Assembly: GCF_003258835.1 (NCBI RefSeq)
Contig: NZ_NPEV01000008.1
Coordinates: 58,689-122,688 of the forward strand
Direction of reading: 5' to 3'
DNA from: Rhodobium orientis
GTDB lineage: Bacteria > Pseudomonadota > Alphaproteobacteria > Rhizobiales > Rhodobiaceae
Length of the DNA stretch: 64,000 nt
In this document: positions 1-8,178 of the stretch, piece by piece
Layout of the letters: each line of letters opens with the position of its first letter
Numbering within the stretch: the first letter of the stretch is position 1
Notes under the pieces: generated by a model
Told to the model about the DNA's origin: nothing
Database searches by the model: none
Seen by the model: only the letters and a program-made list of their open reading frames with translations
Program-made: the position numbers and the translations under genes

Positions 1-751
1 CGTCCATGAGCTGCTGGATCTCGTGCCGCTTCTCGCCGAGCCCGACCATGATGCCGGACTTGGTGAACATGGTCGGATCGAGCTCCTTGACCCGCTGCAA
101 CAGGCGGATGGAATGGAAGTAGCGGGCGCCGGGGCGAACGGTGAGGTAAAGGCCCGGGACGGTCTCCAGATTGTGGTTGAAGACGTCGGGCTTGGCTTCG
201 ACGACCGTCTCCACCGCGCCGTCCTTCCTCAGGAAGTCCGGTGTCAGCACTTCAACGGTGGTGGTCGGAGAAGCGGCGCGGATCGCCTTGATGGTCGCGG
301 CGAAGTGCGCGGCGCCGCCGTCGGCAAGATCGTCCCGGTCGACCGAGGTGACGACCACGTGGTTGAGGCCCATGCGGGCAACGGCGGTCGCCACACGCTC
401 CGGCTCCAGGAAGTCGAGCCCCTTCGGCATGCCGGTCGAGACATTGCAGAAGGCGCAGGCCCTCGTACAGGTGTCGCCCATGATCATGAAGGAGGCGTGC
501 TTCTTGGCCCAGCACTCGCCGATATTCGGGCAGCCCGCTTCCTGGCACACGGTGACCAGCCGGTTGTCGCGGACGATGTTCTCGGTCTCGCGGAACCCCG
601 CGTTGCCCGGCGCCTTGACGCGGATCCAGGCGGGCTTCCTCAGGATCGGCGTATCGGCCCGGTGCGCCTTTTCCGGATGGCGCGGCCTTGCGGCCTTGCT
701 CTTTTCGGTGTCGGTCCCGGTCTCGGGCTGTGCGTCGGGGGCGATTGCCAT
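1..751 (-). CDS. lipA: lipoyl synthase LipA (partial, C-terminus beyond window)
   Basis: Radical-SAM enzyme that inserts two sulfurs into octanoyl groups on lipoyl domains; here it would serve the PDH complex encoded just upstream. The ATG at 751 opens a frame running off the left edge (about 250 codons seen). The translation shows the LipA auxiliary cluster ([12 protein letters not shown]) followed by the radical-SAM motif CTRACAFC, then the conserved [15 protein letters not shown] stretch. A variable charged N-terminus of about 40 residues precedes the core, as is common in alphaproteobacteria. It lies 103 nt downstream of the GlsB-type gene and probably belongs to the pdh-lpd transcription unit. 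The C-terminal end cannot be checked. Confidence 0.96.
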   Translation of the reverse strand, partial: MAIAPDAQPETGTDTEKSKAARPRHPEKAHRADTPILRKPAWIRVKAPGNAGFRETENIVRDNRLVTVCQEAGCPNIGECWAKKHASFMIMGDTCTRACAFCNVSTGMPKGLDFLEPERVATAVARMGLNHVVVTSVDRDDLADGGAAHFAATIKAIRAASPTTTVEVLTPDFLRKDGAVETVVEAKPDVFNHNLETVPGLYLTVRPGARYFHSIRLLQRVKELDPTMFTKSGIMVGLGEKRHEIQQLMD

Positions 752-854
752 GGGCGGTCCTTCCGTCTTTCAAACCTTGACCGGCGGCCGCGGCCGGCCG
801 CCGGTCGAAGGGCCATATAGCGCGTGCGGCCTTATCCGCAAACGCGACCTTTGG

Positions 855-1103
855 TCAGGAAATCAGCCGCGCGATCAGGACGACGACAATGGCGCCGACC
901 GTTGCGACGATGATCTGCTCAACAAAGGCGTTGCCGATGTTGAGGCTGATGTTGAACTGCCGGGCAAGAAACCCCCCGACGAAGGAGCCGACGAGGCCCC
1001 ACAGGATGTATTTCAGAAGACCGCCGCCGCCGACGACGAAGCTGGCGAGCCAGCCGGCGATCAGGCCGATGACGATCCAGATGATGATAGACCGTGTGTC
1101 CAT
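855..1103 (-). CDS. GlsB/YeaQ/YmgE family small membrane protein
   Basis: An 82-residue very hydrophobic protein made of about three membrane segments: IIIWIVIGLIAGWLASFVVGG near the N-terminus, a glycine-rich central helix (ILWGLVGSFVGGFLA) and a C-terminal helix (IIVATVGAIVVVLIARLIS). Size, the G-x-x-x-G spacing and topology match the GlsB/YeaQ/YmgE (transglycosylase-associated) family, whose molecular function is unclear but which is often stress-linked. It sits between lpd and lipA on the same strand and may be co-transcribed. Family assignment is from recalled pattern only. Confidence 0.85.
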   Translation of the reverse strand: MDTRSIIIWIVIGLIAGWLASFVVGGGGLLKYILWGLVGSFVGGFLARQFNISLNIGNAFVEQIIVATVGAIVVVLIARLIS

Positions 1104-1176
1104 GTTGCGTTTGTCTCCCCGTTGACTGCCGTCGCCGCGCGCCGGCTGGAGCCCCTACAATGACAGCTACAGCCTA

Positions 1177-2592
1177 TCACGTATGGATGACGCGGCCATA
1201 GGCGTCGAGGACGCTTTCGTGCATCATTTCCGACAGCGTCGGGTGCGGAAAAACGGCGTGGATCAGCTCTTCCTCGGTGGTCTCAAGGTTCATGGCGACC
1301 ACAAAACCCTGGATCAGTTCCGTCACTTCCGCGCCGACCATGTGGGCGCCGAGGAGCTGGCCGGTCGCATCGTCGAACACCGTCTTCACGAGGCCGTCCG
1401 GTTCGCCGAGGGCGATCGCCTTGCCGTTGCCGATGAAGGGAAAGCGGCCGACGCGGACCTTGTAGCCGGCCTCCTTGGCCTTTGCCTCCGTCAGGCCGAC
1501 CGAGGCGATCTGTGGGTTGCAGTAGGTGCAGCCCGGTATCTTCAGCTTGTCCATCGGATGCACGTCGAGGCCCTTGATGCCTTCCACGCAGATGACGCCC
1601 TCGTGCTCGGCCTTGTGGGCGAGCATCGGCGGGCCGGCGACGTCGCCGATGGCATAGAGGCCCTTGACGTTGGTGCGGCCGAGCCCGTCGGTGACGACGC
1701 AGCCGCGGTCGGTCTTCACGCCGAGGTCTTCCAGGCCGAGCTTCTCGATGTTGCCGACGACGCCGACGGCCGAGATCACCTTGTCGACGGTGATCTTGTC
1801 GCTCTTGCCGTCCTTGAATTCCAGGGTCGCGGTGACGCTGTCCTTGCCCTTGTCGAGCTTGGCCACCTTGGTGTCGGTGTGGATCTTGAGGCCGGCCTTT
1901 TCCAGCCGCTTGCGGGCATGGGCGGAGATTTCCGCGTCCTCCACCGGCAGGATCTGCGGCAGCACTTCGACGACCGTCACCTCCGCGCCCATGGTGCGGT
2001 AGAAGCTAGCGAATTCGATGCCGATGGCGCCGGAGCCGACGACCAGAAGCTTCTTCGGCAGCTCTTTCGGCACCATGGCCTCAAAATAGGTCCAGACCTG
2101 TTTCCCGTCGGGCTCAAGCCCCGGCAGCACACGCGGCCGGGCGCCGGTGGCGACGACAACGTGCTTGGCCGAATAGTCGCCGCCGCCGAGGGCGCCCTTC
2201 GGGGCATCGTCGGCCGCTGTCACGGTCATCTTGCCGGGCGCCGTCAGCCTGGCCGAGCCCCAGATGACGTCGACCTTGTTCTTCTTGAGCAAGAACCCGA
2301 CGCCGGTGGCGAGCTGTTTGGAGACGCCGCGCGAGCGCTTGACGACGGCGTCCATGTCGAAGCCGATCTTTTCCGCCGACAGCCCGAAATCCTTGGCGTG
2401 TTCCATGTGGTGGTAGACCTCGGCCGACCTCAGCAGGGCCTTGGTCGGGATGCAGCCCCAGTTGAGGCAGATGCCGCCGAGATGTTTCTTCTCCACGATG
2501 GCCGTCTTGAAGCCGAGCTGGGCGGCGCGGATGGCCGTGACGTAGCCGCCGGGGCCGGCGCCGATCACGATGATGTCGTAAGCGTTGGACAT
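1177..2592 (-). CDS. lpdA: dihydrolipoyl dehydrogenase (E3)
   Basis: FAD-dependent E3 component that re-oxidises dihydrolipoamide with NAD+. 471 residues, normal for the family. The N-terminal FAD Rossmann motif IGAGPGGYVTAIRAAQLG begins near residue 10, the redox-active disulfide is in GGICLNWGCIPTK (Cys42 and Cys47), a second NAD-binding GSGAIGIEFASFY motif lies mid-protein, and the C-terminal dimerisation domain carries the catalytic HPTLSE. It is the fourth gene of pdhA-pdhB-pdhC-lpd, 82 nt after pdhC, so it most likely serves PDH; 2-oxoglutarate dehydrogenase often has its own paralogue elsewhere. Confidence 0.97.
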   Translation of the reverse strand: MSNAYDIIVIGAGPGGYVTAIRAAQLGFKTAIVEKKHLGGICLNWGCIPTKALLRSAEVYHHMEHAKDFGLSAEKIGFDMDAVVKRSRGVSKQLATGVGFLLKKNKVDVIWGSARLTAPGKMTVTAADDAPKGALGGGDYSAKHVVVATGARPRVLPGLEPDGKQVWTYFEAMVPKELPKKLLVVGSGAIGIEFASFYRTMGAEVTVVEVLPQILPVEDAEISAHARKRLEKAGLKIHTDTKVAKLDKGKDSVTATLEFKDGKSDKITVDKVISAVGVVGNIEKLGLEDLGVKTDRGCVVTDGLGRTNVKGLYAIGDVAGPPMLAHKAEHEGVICVEGIKGLDVHPMDKLKIPGCTYCNPQIASVGLTEAKAKEAGYKVRVGRFPFIGNGKAIALGEPDGLVKTVFDDATGQLLGAHMVGAEVTELIQGFVVAMNLETTEEELIHAVFPHPTLSEMMHESVLDAYGRVIHT

Positions 2593-2674
2593 GGCTTGCC
2601 TCGTTGTGCGGTGCCGTGCGGCGGGCGCCGAATTGGTGCCTGCCGATTGTGTCGCGCGTGGCGAAGGATGGGTG

Positions 2675-4045
2675 CTAGACCAGCATTCCCATCGGGTTCT
2701 CGATGTAGCGCTTGAAGGCGGCCATCAGTTCGGCGCCGAGCGCCCCGTCGACGGCGCGGTGGTCGGTGGAAAGGGTCGCCGACATAATGGTCGCCACCTC
2801 GATGCTGCCATCGGTAACGACCGGCCGCTGCTCGCCGGCCCCGACCGCAAGGATCGTCGCGTGCGGCGGGTTGATGACGGCGGAAAAGTCCTTGATGCCG
2901 AACATTCCGAGATTGGAGACGGCCGTCGCCCCGCCCTGGTATTCCTCCGGCTTCAGCCGGCGGTCGCGGGCGCGCTTGGCAAAATCCTTCATCTCGTTGG
3001 AGATGACGGAGAGCGTCTTTTCGTCGGCGCGGCGCACCACCGGGGTGATGAGACCGCCCGGGATGGCGACGGCAACGCCCACATCGGCGGCCTTGTGCTT
3101 CAGCATCGCCTCGTCGGTCCAGGTGACGTTGGCGTCCGGCACGGCCTTCAGCGACAGGGCCAGCGCCTTGATGACCATGTCGTTGACGGAGATCTTGTAG
3201 GCCGGCTTGTCGTCGGTCACCGGCGCTGCGTCGTTGAGCTGCTTGCGCAAGGCGAGAAGCGCATCGATGCGGCAGTCGATGGTGAGGTAGAAATGCGGGA
3301 TCGTCGTCTTCGATTCCGTCAGGCGCCGGGCGATGACTTTGCGCATGGAATCGTGCGGAACGGTCTCGTAGGAGCCCTCCTCGAACATGGCGCGCACGGC
3401 ATCGGCGCCCATACCCTTTGCCGGGGCGGCGGCGGGAGCCGCGGCCGCAGCCTTTTCCGGCTTGGCGGCTGCCGTGCCCTTCTCAAGGGCCTCTTCGACG
3501 TCGCGCTGGATGATGCGGCCGTGCGGGCCGGAGCCCTTGACGGCGGACAGGTCGAGATCGTTCTGCCTGGCGATGCGGCGGGCGAGCGGCGAGGAAAAGA
3601 TGCGGTCTCCGTCGCCGGTCGTCGGCGCCGGACCGGCCTCTGCCGGTGCCTCCGCAGGGGCCGGCTTTTTCGGCTCGGCCGTTTTGTCTTCGGTCTTCTG
3701 TTCGGGCTTTTCGTCCGTCTTGGGTGCCTCGGCCTTTTCCGGCTTGGCGTCCTTTTTCGGCGCCGCCTTGTCGGCCGCGCCGTCCAGCGCGCTTTCGTCC
3801 TCGCCCTCTTCCAGCAAGAGCGCGATCAACTGGTTGACCGGCACGTCGCTGGTGCCCTCGTCGACGACGATCTTGCCAACAGTGCCTTCGTCGACGGCTT
3901 CCACTTCCATGGTCGCCTTGTCGGTCTCGATTTCGGCGATGATATCGCCGGGGGCGACCGAATCGCCCTCTTTCACCAGCCACTTGGCGAGATTGCCGCT
4001 TTCCATGGTCGGCGACAGGGCCGGCATAAGAATCTCTATGGGCAT
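2675..4045 (-). CDS. pdhC: PDH complex E2, dihydrolipoamide acetyltransferase
   Basis: Core acetyltransferase of pyruvate dehydrogenase. 456 residues in three parts: one N-terminal lipoyl domain with the lipoylated lysine at residue 43 ([11 protein letters not shown]), an Ala/Pro/Lys/Glu-rich linker, a peripheral-subunit-binding domain ([20 protein letters not shown]) around residues 150-190, and the catalytic domain ending with the CoA-acyltransferase active site HRAVDG near residue 429. The lipoyl domain is nearly identical to the one on the E1-beta subunit encoded just upstream. Start at the ATG beginning [12 protein letters not shown]. Confidence 0.97.
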   Translation of the reverse strand: MPIEILMPALSPTMESGNLAKWLVKEGDSVAPGDIIAEIETDKATMEVEAVDEGTVGKIVVDEGTSDVPVNQLIALLLEEGEDESALDGAADKAAPKKDAKPEKAEAPKTDEKPEQKTEDKTAEPKKPAPAEAPAEAGPAPTTGDGDRIFSSPLARRIARQNDLDLSAVKGSGPHGRIIQRDVEEALEKGTAAAKPEKAAAAAPAAAPAKGMGADAVRAMFEEGSYETVPHDSMRKVIARRLTESKTTIPHFYLTIDCRIDALLALRKQLNDAAPVTDDKPAYKISVNDMVIKALALSLKAVPDANVTWTDEAMLKHKAADVGVAVAIPGGLITPVVRRADEKTLSVISNEMKDFAKRARDRRLKPEEYQGGATAVSNLGMFGIKDFSAVINPPHATILAVGAGEQRPVVTDGSIEVATIMSATLSTDHRAVDGALGAELMAAFKRYIENPMGMLV

Positions 4046-4102
4046 TGCTGCGCTCCCCGCATTTTCATGCCTGCATCATTCATTTGAGCGGTTGATGCGC
4101 CC

Positions 4103-5536
4103 TCACCTGTAGCAGACCGCCTTGACGGCCTCGATCAGCTCGGGAACCGAGGGCTTGGCGAGCACTTCCAGATTGGCCGCATAGGGCATCGGCACGTCCT
4201 TGCCGGTGATCGACAGGATCGGCGCGTCGAGCCAGTCGAAGGCCTTTTCCTGGACCTGCTTGGCGATCTCTGAAGACACCGAGCAGATCGGCCAGCCCTC
4301 TTCCACGGTGACGCAGCGGCCGGTCTTCTTCACCGACTCAATGACCGTATCGATGTCGAGGGGACGAATGGTCCTGAGGTCGATGAGTTCGGCCGAAATG
4401 CCCATCTCGTCCAGCGCCTCGGCGGCTTTCACCGCGTAGGTCATGCCGATGCCCCAGGAGACGATGGTGGCGTCGGTGCCCGGACGGGCGATCTTGGCCT
4501 TGCCGATCGGCAGCACGTAGTCGTCGAGCTTCGGCACGTCGAAGGACTGGCCGTAGAGCATCTCGTTTTCCAGGAAGACGACCGGGTTCGGATCGCGGAT
4601 CGCCGCCTTCAGGAGGCCCTTGGCGTCGGCTGCCGTCCACGGCATCACCACCTTCAGGCCCGGGATCTGGGAGTACCAGGCCGAGTAGTCCTGGCTGTGC
4701 TGGGCGGCGACGCGGGCGGCCGCGCCGTTCGGTCCGCGGAAGACGATCGGGCAGCCCATCTGGCCGCCGGACATATAGAGGGTTTTCGCCGCCGAGTTGA
4801 TGATCTGGTCCATCGCCTGCATGGCGAAGTTGAAGGTCATGAACTCGACGATGGGCTTCAGGCCGGTCAGCGCCGCGCCGACGCCGAGGCCGGTGAAGCC
4901 GTGCTCGGTGATCGGCGTGTCGATGACGCGCATGTCGCCGAACTCCTGCAGGAGCCCCTGGGTCACCTTGTAGGCGCCCTGGTATTCGGCGACCTCCTCG
5001 CCCATGACGAAGACGGCCTCGTCGCGGCGCATCTCCTCGGCCATGGCATCGCGCAGCGCCTCGCGCACCGAGGTCTTGACCATCTCGGTGCCGTCCGGGA
5101 TCTCCGGATCGTCGTCGGGCTTCAGCAGCGGGGTCGCCGCAAGCGGCGGACCGGCCGGCTTTTCGGTGTCGTCATCGCCGTTTTCCTCTGAGGCCTCTTC
5201 CTTCGGCGCTTCGGCCTTGTCCTCGGACTTCGCTTCGGACTTTTCAGGCGTCTTGTCGCCCTTCGCGGCGGCGTCGAGCGCGCTTTTGTCCTCGCCCTCT
5301 TCCAGGATCATGGCGATCGGCGTGTTCACCTTCACGTTCTCGGTGCCGTCGGCGACCATGATCTTGCCGAGGACGCCCTCGTCCACGGCCTCGACCTCCA
5401 TGGTCGCCTTGTCGGTCTCGATCTCCGCGAGGATGTCGCCGGCCGAGACCGGGTCGCCCTCGGCCTTCAGCCATTTGGAAAGCGTGCCCTCTTCCATGGT
5501 CGGCGAAAGGGCGGGCATCAATACTTCGATCGGCAT
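4103..5536 (-). CDS. pdhB: PDH complex E1 beta subunit with N-terminal lipoyl domain
   Basis: Beta half of the thiamine-dependent pyruvate dehydrogenase E1. At 477 residues it is about 140 longer than a minimal E1-beta because it begins with a lipoyl domain (lysine 43 in [11 protein letters not shown]) and an acidic Ala/Glu/Lys linker before the transketolase-like domain ([18 protein letters not shown] onward). This fusion is characteristic of alphaproteobacterial PDH. The pyrimidine-binding and C-terminal transketolase domains appear intact ([34 protein letters not shown]). The gene begins 15 nt after pdhA. Confidence 0.97.
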   Translation of the reverse strand: MPIEVLMPALSPTMEEGTLSKWLKAEGDPVSAGDILAEIETDKATMEVEAVDEGVLGKIMVADGTENVKVNTPIAMILEEGEDKSALDAAAKGDKTPEKSEAKSEDKAEAPKEEASEENGDDDTEKPAGPPLAATPLLKPDDDPEIPDGTEMVKTSVREALRDAMAEEMRRDEAVFVMGEEVAEYQGAYKVTQGLLQEFGDMRVIDTPITEHGFTGLGVGAALTGLKPIVEFMTFNFAMQAMDQIINSAAKTLYMSGGQMGCPIVFRGPNGAAARVAAQHSQDYSAWYSQIPGLKVVMPWTAADAKGLLKAAIRDPNPVVFLENEMLYGQSFDVPKLDDYVLPIGKAKIARPGTDATIVSWGIGMTYAVKAAEALDEMGISAELIDLRTIRPLDIDTVIESVKKTGRCVTVEEGWPICSVSSEIAKQVQEKAFDWLDAPILSITGKDVPMPYAANLEVLAKPSVPELIEAVKAVCYR

Positions 5537-5551
5537 CTTCGTCCGTCCTTT

Positions 5552-6619
5552 CTAGCGCAGGATGTCGGTGTAGAGCTCCGAGACATCGGGCTCCGGATCC
5601 GTCTGGGCGAACTCCGCCGCCTCGCCGACGATGCCGCGGACCTCCTTGTCGACGGCCTTGAGGTCGTCCTCGCTGGCCAGCCCGCGATCGATCATGCGCA
5701 CGCGCACCCGCTCGATCGGGTCGTTCTCGGTGCGCATCTTCTGCACTTCTTCCTTGGACCGGTATTTGGCCGGATCGGACATGGAATGGCCGCGGTAGCG
5801 GTAGGTGATCATCTCCAGGATGTACGGCCCCTCGCCCTTGCGGCAGCGCTCCACGGCGCGAAGCCCCGCCTCGCGGACGGCCCTGACGTCCATGCCGTCG
5901 ACCTGCTCGCCCTCGATGTCGAAGGAGGCGCCGCGCTGGGAGAAGTCGCCTTGTGCGGTGGCGCGCTGGGTCGAGGTGCCCATGGCGTATTTGTTGTTCT
6001 CGATGACGAACACCACGGGAAGCTTCCACAGCGAGGCCATGTTGAAGCTCTCATAGACCTGGCCCTGGTTGGCCGCGCCGTCGCCGAAATAGGTCAGGCA
6101 GACCCGGTCGTTCTTGCGGTAGCGGTTGGCAAAGGCGATGCCGTTGCCGAGCGAGACCTGGGCGCCGACGATGCCGTGACCGCCGTAGAAATCCTTTTCG
6201 CGGGAGAACATGTGCATCGACCCGCCCTTGCCCTTGGACAGGCCGCCGCGGCGTCCGGTCAGCTCGGCCATGACGCCCTTGGGGTCCATGCCGCAGGCCA
6301 GCATGTGGCCGTGGTCGCGGTAGCCGGTGATAACCTGGTCGCCCTCCTCCAGCGCCATCTGCATGCCGATGACGACGGCCTCCTGGCCGATATAGAGGTG
6401 GCAGAAACCGCCGATCAGGCCCATGCCGTACATCTGGCCGGCCTTTTCCTCAAAGCGCCGGATCAGCAGCATTTCCCGATAGGCGTGGCGTTCCTGGTCT
6501 TCGGTGAGAGCGGGCGGGGTGTCCGCCGATGCCGGTTTTTTGGCGTCCGACTTCGCCTTGGCGGATCTTGTCCGGGACTTCGATGCGGTCTCGGACGTTT
6601 TCTGCGCTTTCGTTGCCAT
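5552..6619 (-). CDS. pdhA: PDH complex E1 alpha subunit
   Basis: Thiamine-pyrophosphate-binding alpha subunit of pyruvate dehydrogenase E1; decarboxylates pyruvate and acetylates the lipoyl arms of E2/E1-beta. I choose the ATG at 6619 (355 residues, MATKAQKTSE) because a strong GGAGGA Shine-Dalgarno lies just upstream; an in-frame ATG at 6694 would add 25 residues without support. The first 45 residues are a Lys/Ser/Ala-rich low-complexity tail. The catalytic core shows the TPP motif GDGAANQGQVYESFN and the phosphorylation-loop-like segment YRYRGHSMSDPAKYR. First gene of the pdh operon. Confidence 0.96.
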   Translation of the reverse strand: MATKAQKTSETASKSRTRSAKAKSDAKKPASADTPPALTEDQERHAYREMLLIRRFEEKAGQMYGMGLIGGFCHLYIGQEAVVIGMQMALEEGDQVITGYRDHGHMLACGMDPKGVMAELTGRRGGLSKGKGGSMHMFSREKDFYGGHGIVGAQVSLGNGIAFANRYRKNDRVCLTYFGDGAANQGQVYESFNMASLWKLPVVFVIENNKYAMGTSTQRATAQGDFSQRGASFDIEGEQVDGMDVRAVREAGLRAVERCRKGEGPYILEMITYRYRGHSMSDPAKYRSKEEVQKMRTENDPIERVRVRMIDRGLASEDDLKAVDKEVRGIVGEAAEFAQTDPEPDVSELYTDILR

Positions 6620-6753
6620 GCGTTCCTCCGCGCTGTGCAGCGATGATCGCTTGACCAGAAAGATAGCGCGGGCGCGGGACGTTTCCAATTCCAAATGGTA
6701 ACGGCCGGGAAGTTATAACCACTTATTTTTATTGGATATTCCAGATGAACCCG

Positions 6754-6813
6754 AATCCGGTTGATTGGTCGGGTTAACCGGATTTAGGTAATGTGTGCTT
6801 ACCTAATCCGGTT
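6754..6813. promoter_or_regulatory. three AATCCGGTT/AACCGGATT repeats upstream of pdhA
   Basis: The 9-mer AATCCGGTT occurs at 6754-6762 and 6805-6813, and its exact reverse complement at 6776-6784. The last two lie in a longer inverted repeat (arms 6776-6791 and 6799-6813, one bulged base, 7-nt loop) that spans the stop codon of the FtsB-like gene. No T-tract follows in the minus direction, so it does not look like an intrinsic terminator. The position about 135-195 nt upstream of the pdhA start, in front of an AT-rich stretch with a TATAAC-like hexamer near 6715, suggests an operator for a pdh regulator. This is inference. Confidence 0.5.
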
Positions 6814-7119
6814 GCGGAAAATCACCACCTCATCCTGGTGGACGACGTTGAGGCTTTCGCGCGCCCGCTCCTCGATCATGTCCGGATCGAGGCTTTCCGG
6901 GCGCAGCAGCGCCACCCGCCGTTCGAGCTTTCCCTTGGTGGCCTCCAGATCGACCAGTTCCTCGCCGAGCCGCACCGCCTCGCTGTCGAAGCGCTCGCGG
7001 GCGAACAACCCATAGTCGCCATGAAAGGCGTGATAGGCGAAATAGGCAAGAAACATGACCGTGATCGCAGGCAGATAGAGCTGCTGCAGGACGGTCTTGC
7101 GACGGTGTCGAGTGGCCAT
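6799..7119 (-). CDS. FtsB/DivIC family septum formation initiator
   Basis: Small bitopic division protein. From the ATG at 7119 it is 106 residues (a TTG at 7134 would add 5). A basic cytoplasmic tip (MATRHRRKTV) precedes one transmembrane helix (LYLPAITVMFLAYFAYHAFHG) and a heptad-rich periplasmic region (FDSEAVRLGEELVDLEATKGKLERR) ending in a region with PESLDPDMIEERARESL, the classical DivIC/FtsB signature around the PdxvEE motif. Family members link FtsL/FtsQ in the divisome. In related genomes it sits next to pdhA, as here. There is no obvious Shine-Dalgarno at either start. Confidence 0.9.
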   Translation of the reverse strand: MATRHRRKTVLQQLYLPAITVMFLAYFAYHAFHGDYGLFARERFDSEAVRLGEELVDLEATKGKLERRVALLRPESLDPDMIEERARESLNVVHQDEVVIFRNRIR

Positions 7120-7269
7120 GGATTTTTTACGCAAGGACTGGTTACGCGAGTACCTGCTCGGCGCTTACTGCGCCCCCCACGAACCATCATGGCCGAATGT
7201 GCTTAACGCTTGGTTTCGCACCTGCGGTAGCCGGCGCCGTATGGCGGGTTCCGGCCACAGAGTGCGGGG

Positions 7270-8094
7270 TCAGACCCGTTCCGGACGCCGTTCGTTCGAC
7301 GGTGCGTCCGCCGGCTCGGGCGTGTCGAGCGGAACCCCGGCGCCCGCCGCCAGCTCGCGGGTCTTGGCCTGGTACTGCGGCGAGACGAGACCGGCAGAGA
7401 TGACCAGCTTGGCCGCCTCCTCCACGGTCATTTCCAGCGGAATGACGTCCTTCCGCGGCACGAACAGCAGGAAGCCGGAGGTCGGGTTCGGGGTCGTCGG
7501 CAGGAAGACGCTGATGATGCTGTCGTCGACCGGCATCTTGTCGGCAACCTCGCCGACGGTGTCGGTGGCCAGAAAGACGATCGCCCACAGGCCGCGACGC
7601 GGATACTCGACGAGCGCGGCTTTCTTGAAGGACTGGCCGCGCTGGGACAGCACCGTCTCGAAGATCTGCTTCAGCGCCTGGTAGAGATTGCGGATCAGCG
7701 GCATGCGCCCGAGGATCAGCTCGCCATAGGAGATGATCGTGCGCCCGGCGATGTTGGCGGTCAGGAAGCCGAGCAGCATCAGGCCGACGACGGAAAAGAT
7801 CAGGCCGAGCCCCGGCACCGCAAAGGGCAGGTAGTGCTCCGGGTTATAGACCGTCGGGATCAGCGGCTTCACCCAGTCGTCGACCCAGCGGATGAACGAC
7901 CAGGTCAGATAGAGGGTGATGCCGAGCGGGCCGGCGACGATGATGCCGGTCAGCAGGTAATTGCGAAGACGCGCGGCACCGCTCACCCGCGTCGTGCTTT
8001 CGGGCGGGCCGATCTTTTCGATCGGCCGTTGTTTTTTCTGATCTTTCGGTTTCACGCTGGGTCGTCCTGTCGGCGCGTCCTGGGTCCGCTGCAT
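7270..8094 (-). CDS. DUF502 family membrane protein
   Basis: A 274-residue protein with a basic N-terminal tail, two transmembrane helices (RNYLLTGIIVAGPLGITLYLT and LGLIFSVVGLMLLGFLTANIAG) separated by a short periplasmic loop, and a soluble cytoplasmic part containing the typical DUF502 segments (GELILGRMPLIRNLYQALKQ and VPRKDVIPLEMTVEEAAKLV). The molecular function of DUF502 is not established; plant homologues (COV) affect vascular patterning. The gene lies downstream of glmS on the same strand, 84 nt away, with a TATATT hexamer near the start that may be its own -10. Confidence 0.85.
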   Translation of the reverse strand: MQRTQDAPTGRPSVKPKDQKKQRPIEKIGPPESTTRVSGAARLRNYLLTGIIVAGPLGITLYLTWSFIRWVDDWVKPLIPTVYNPEHYLPFAVPGLGLIFSVVGLMLLGFLTANIAGRTIISYGELILGRMPLIRNLYQALKQIFETVLSQRGQSFKKAALVEYPRRGLWAIVFLATDTVGEVADKMPVDDSIISVFLPTTPNPTSGFLLFVPRKDVIPLEMTVEEAAKLVISAGLVSPQYQAKTRELAAGAGVPLDTPEPADAPSNERRPERV

Positions 8095-8178
8095 CTCTTT
8101 CTACATCAATATAGGGCACCGCAAAAAATTTTTGTGCAGCGCCTTAGCAATGTGTGAAAGAAGTGCCGGCCCGGTCGC

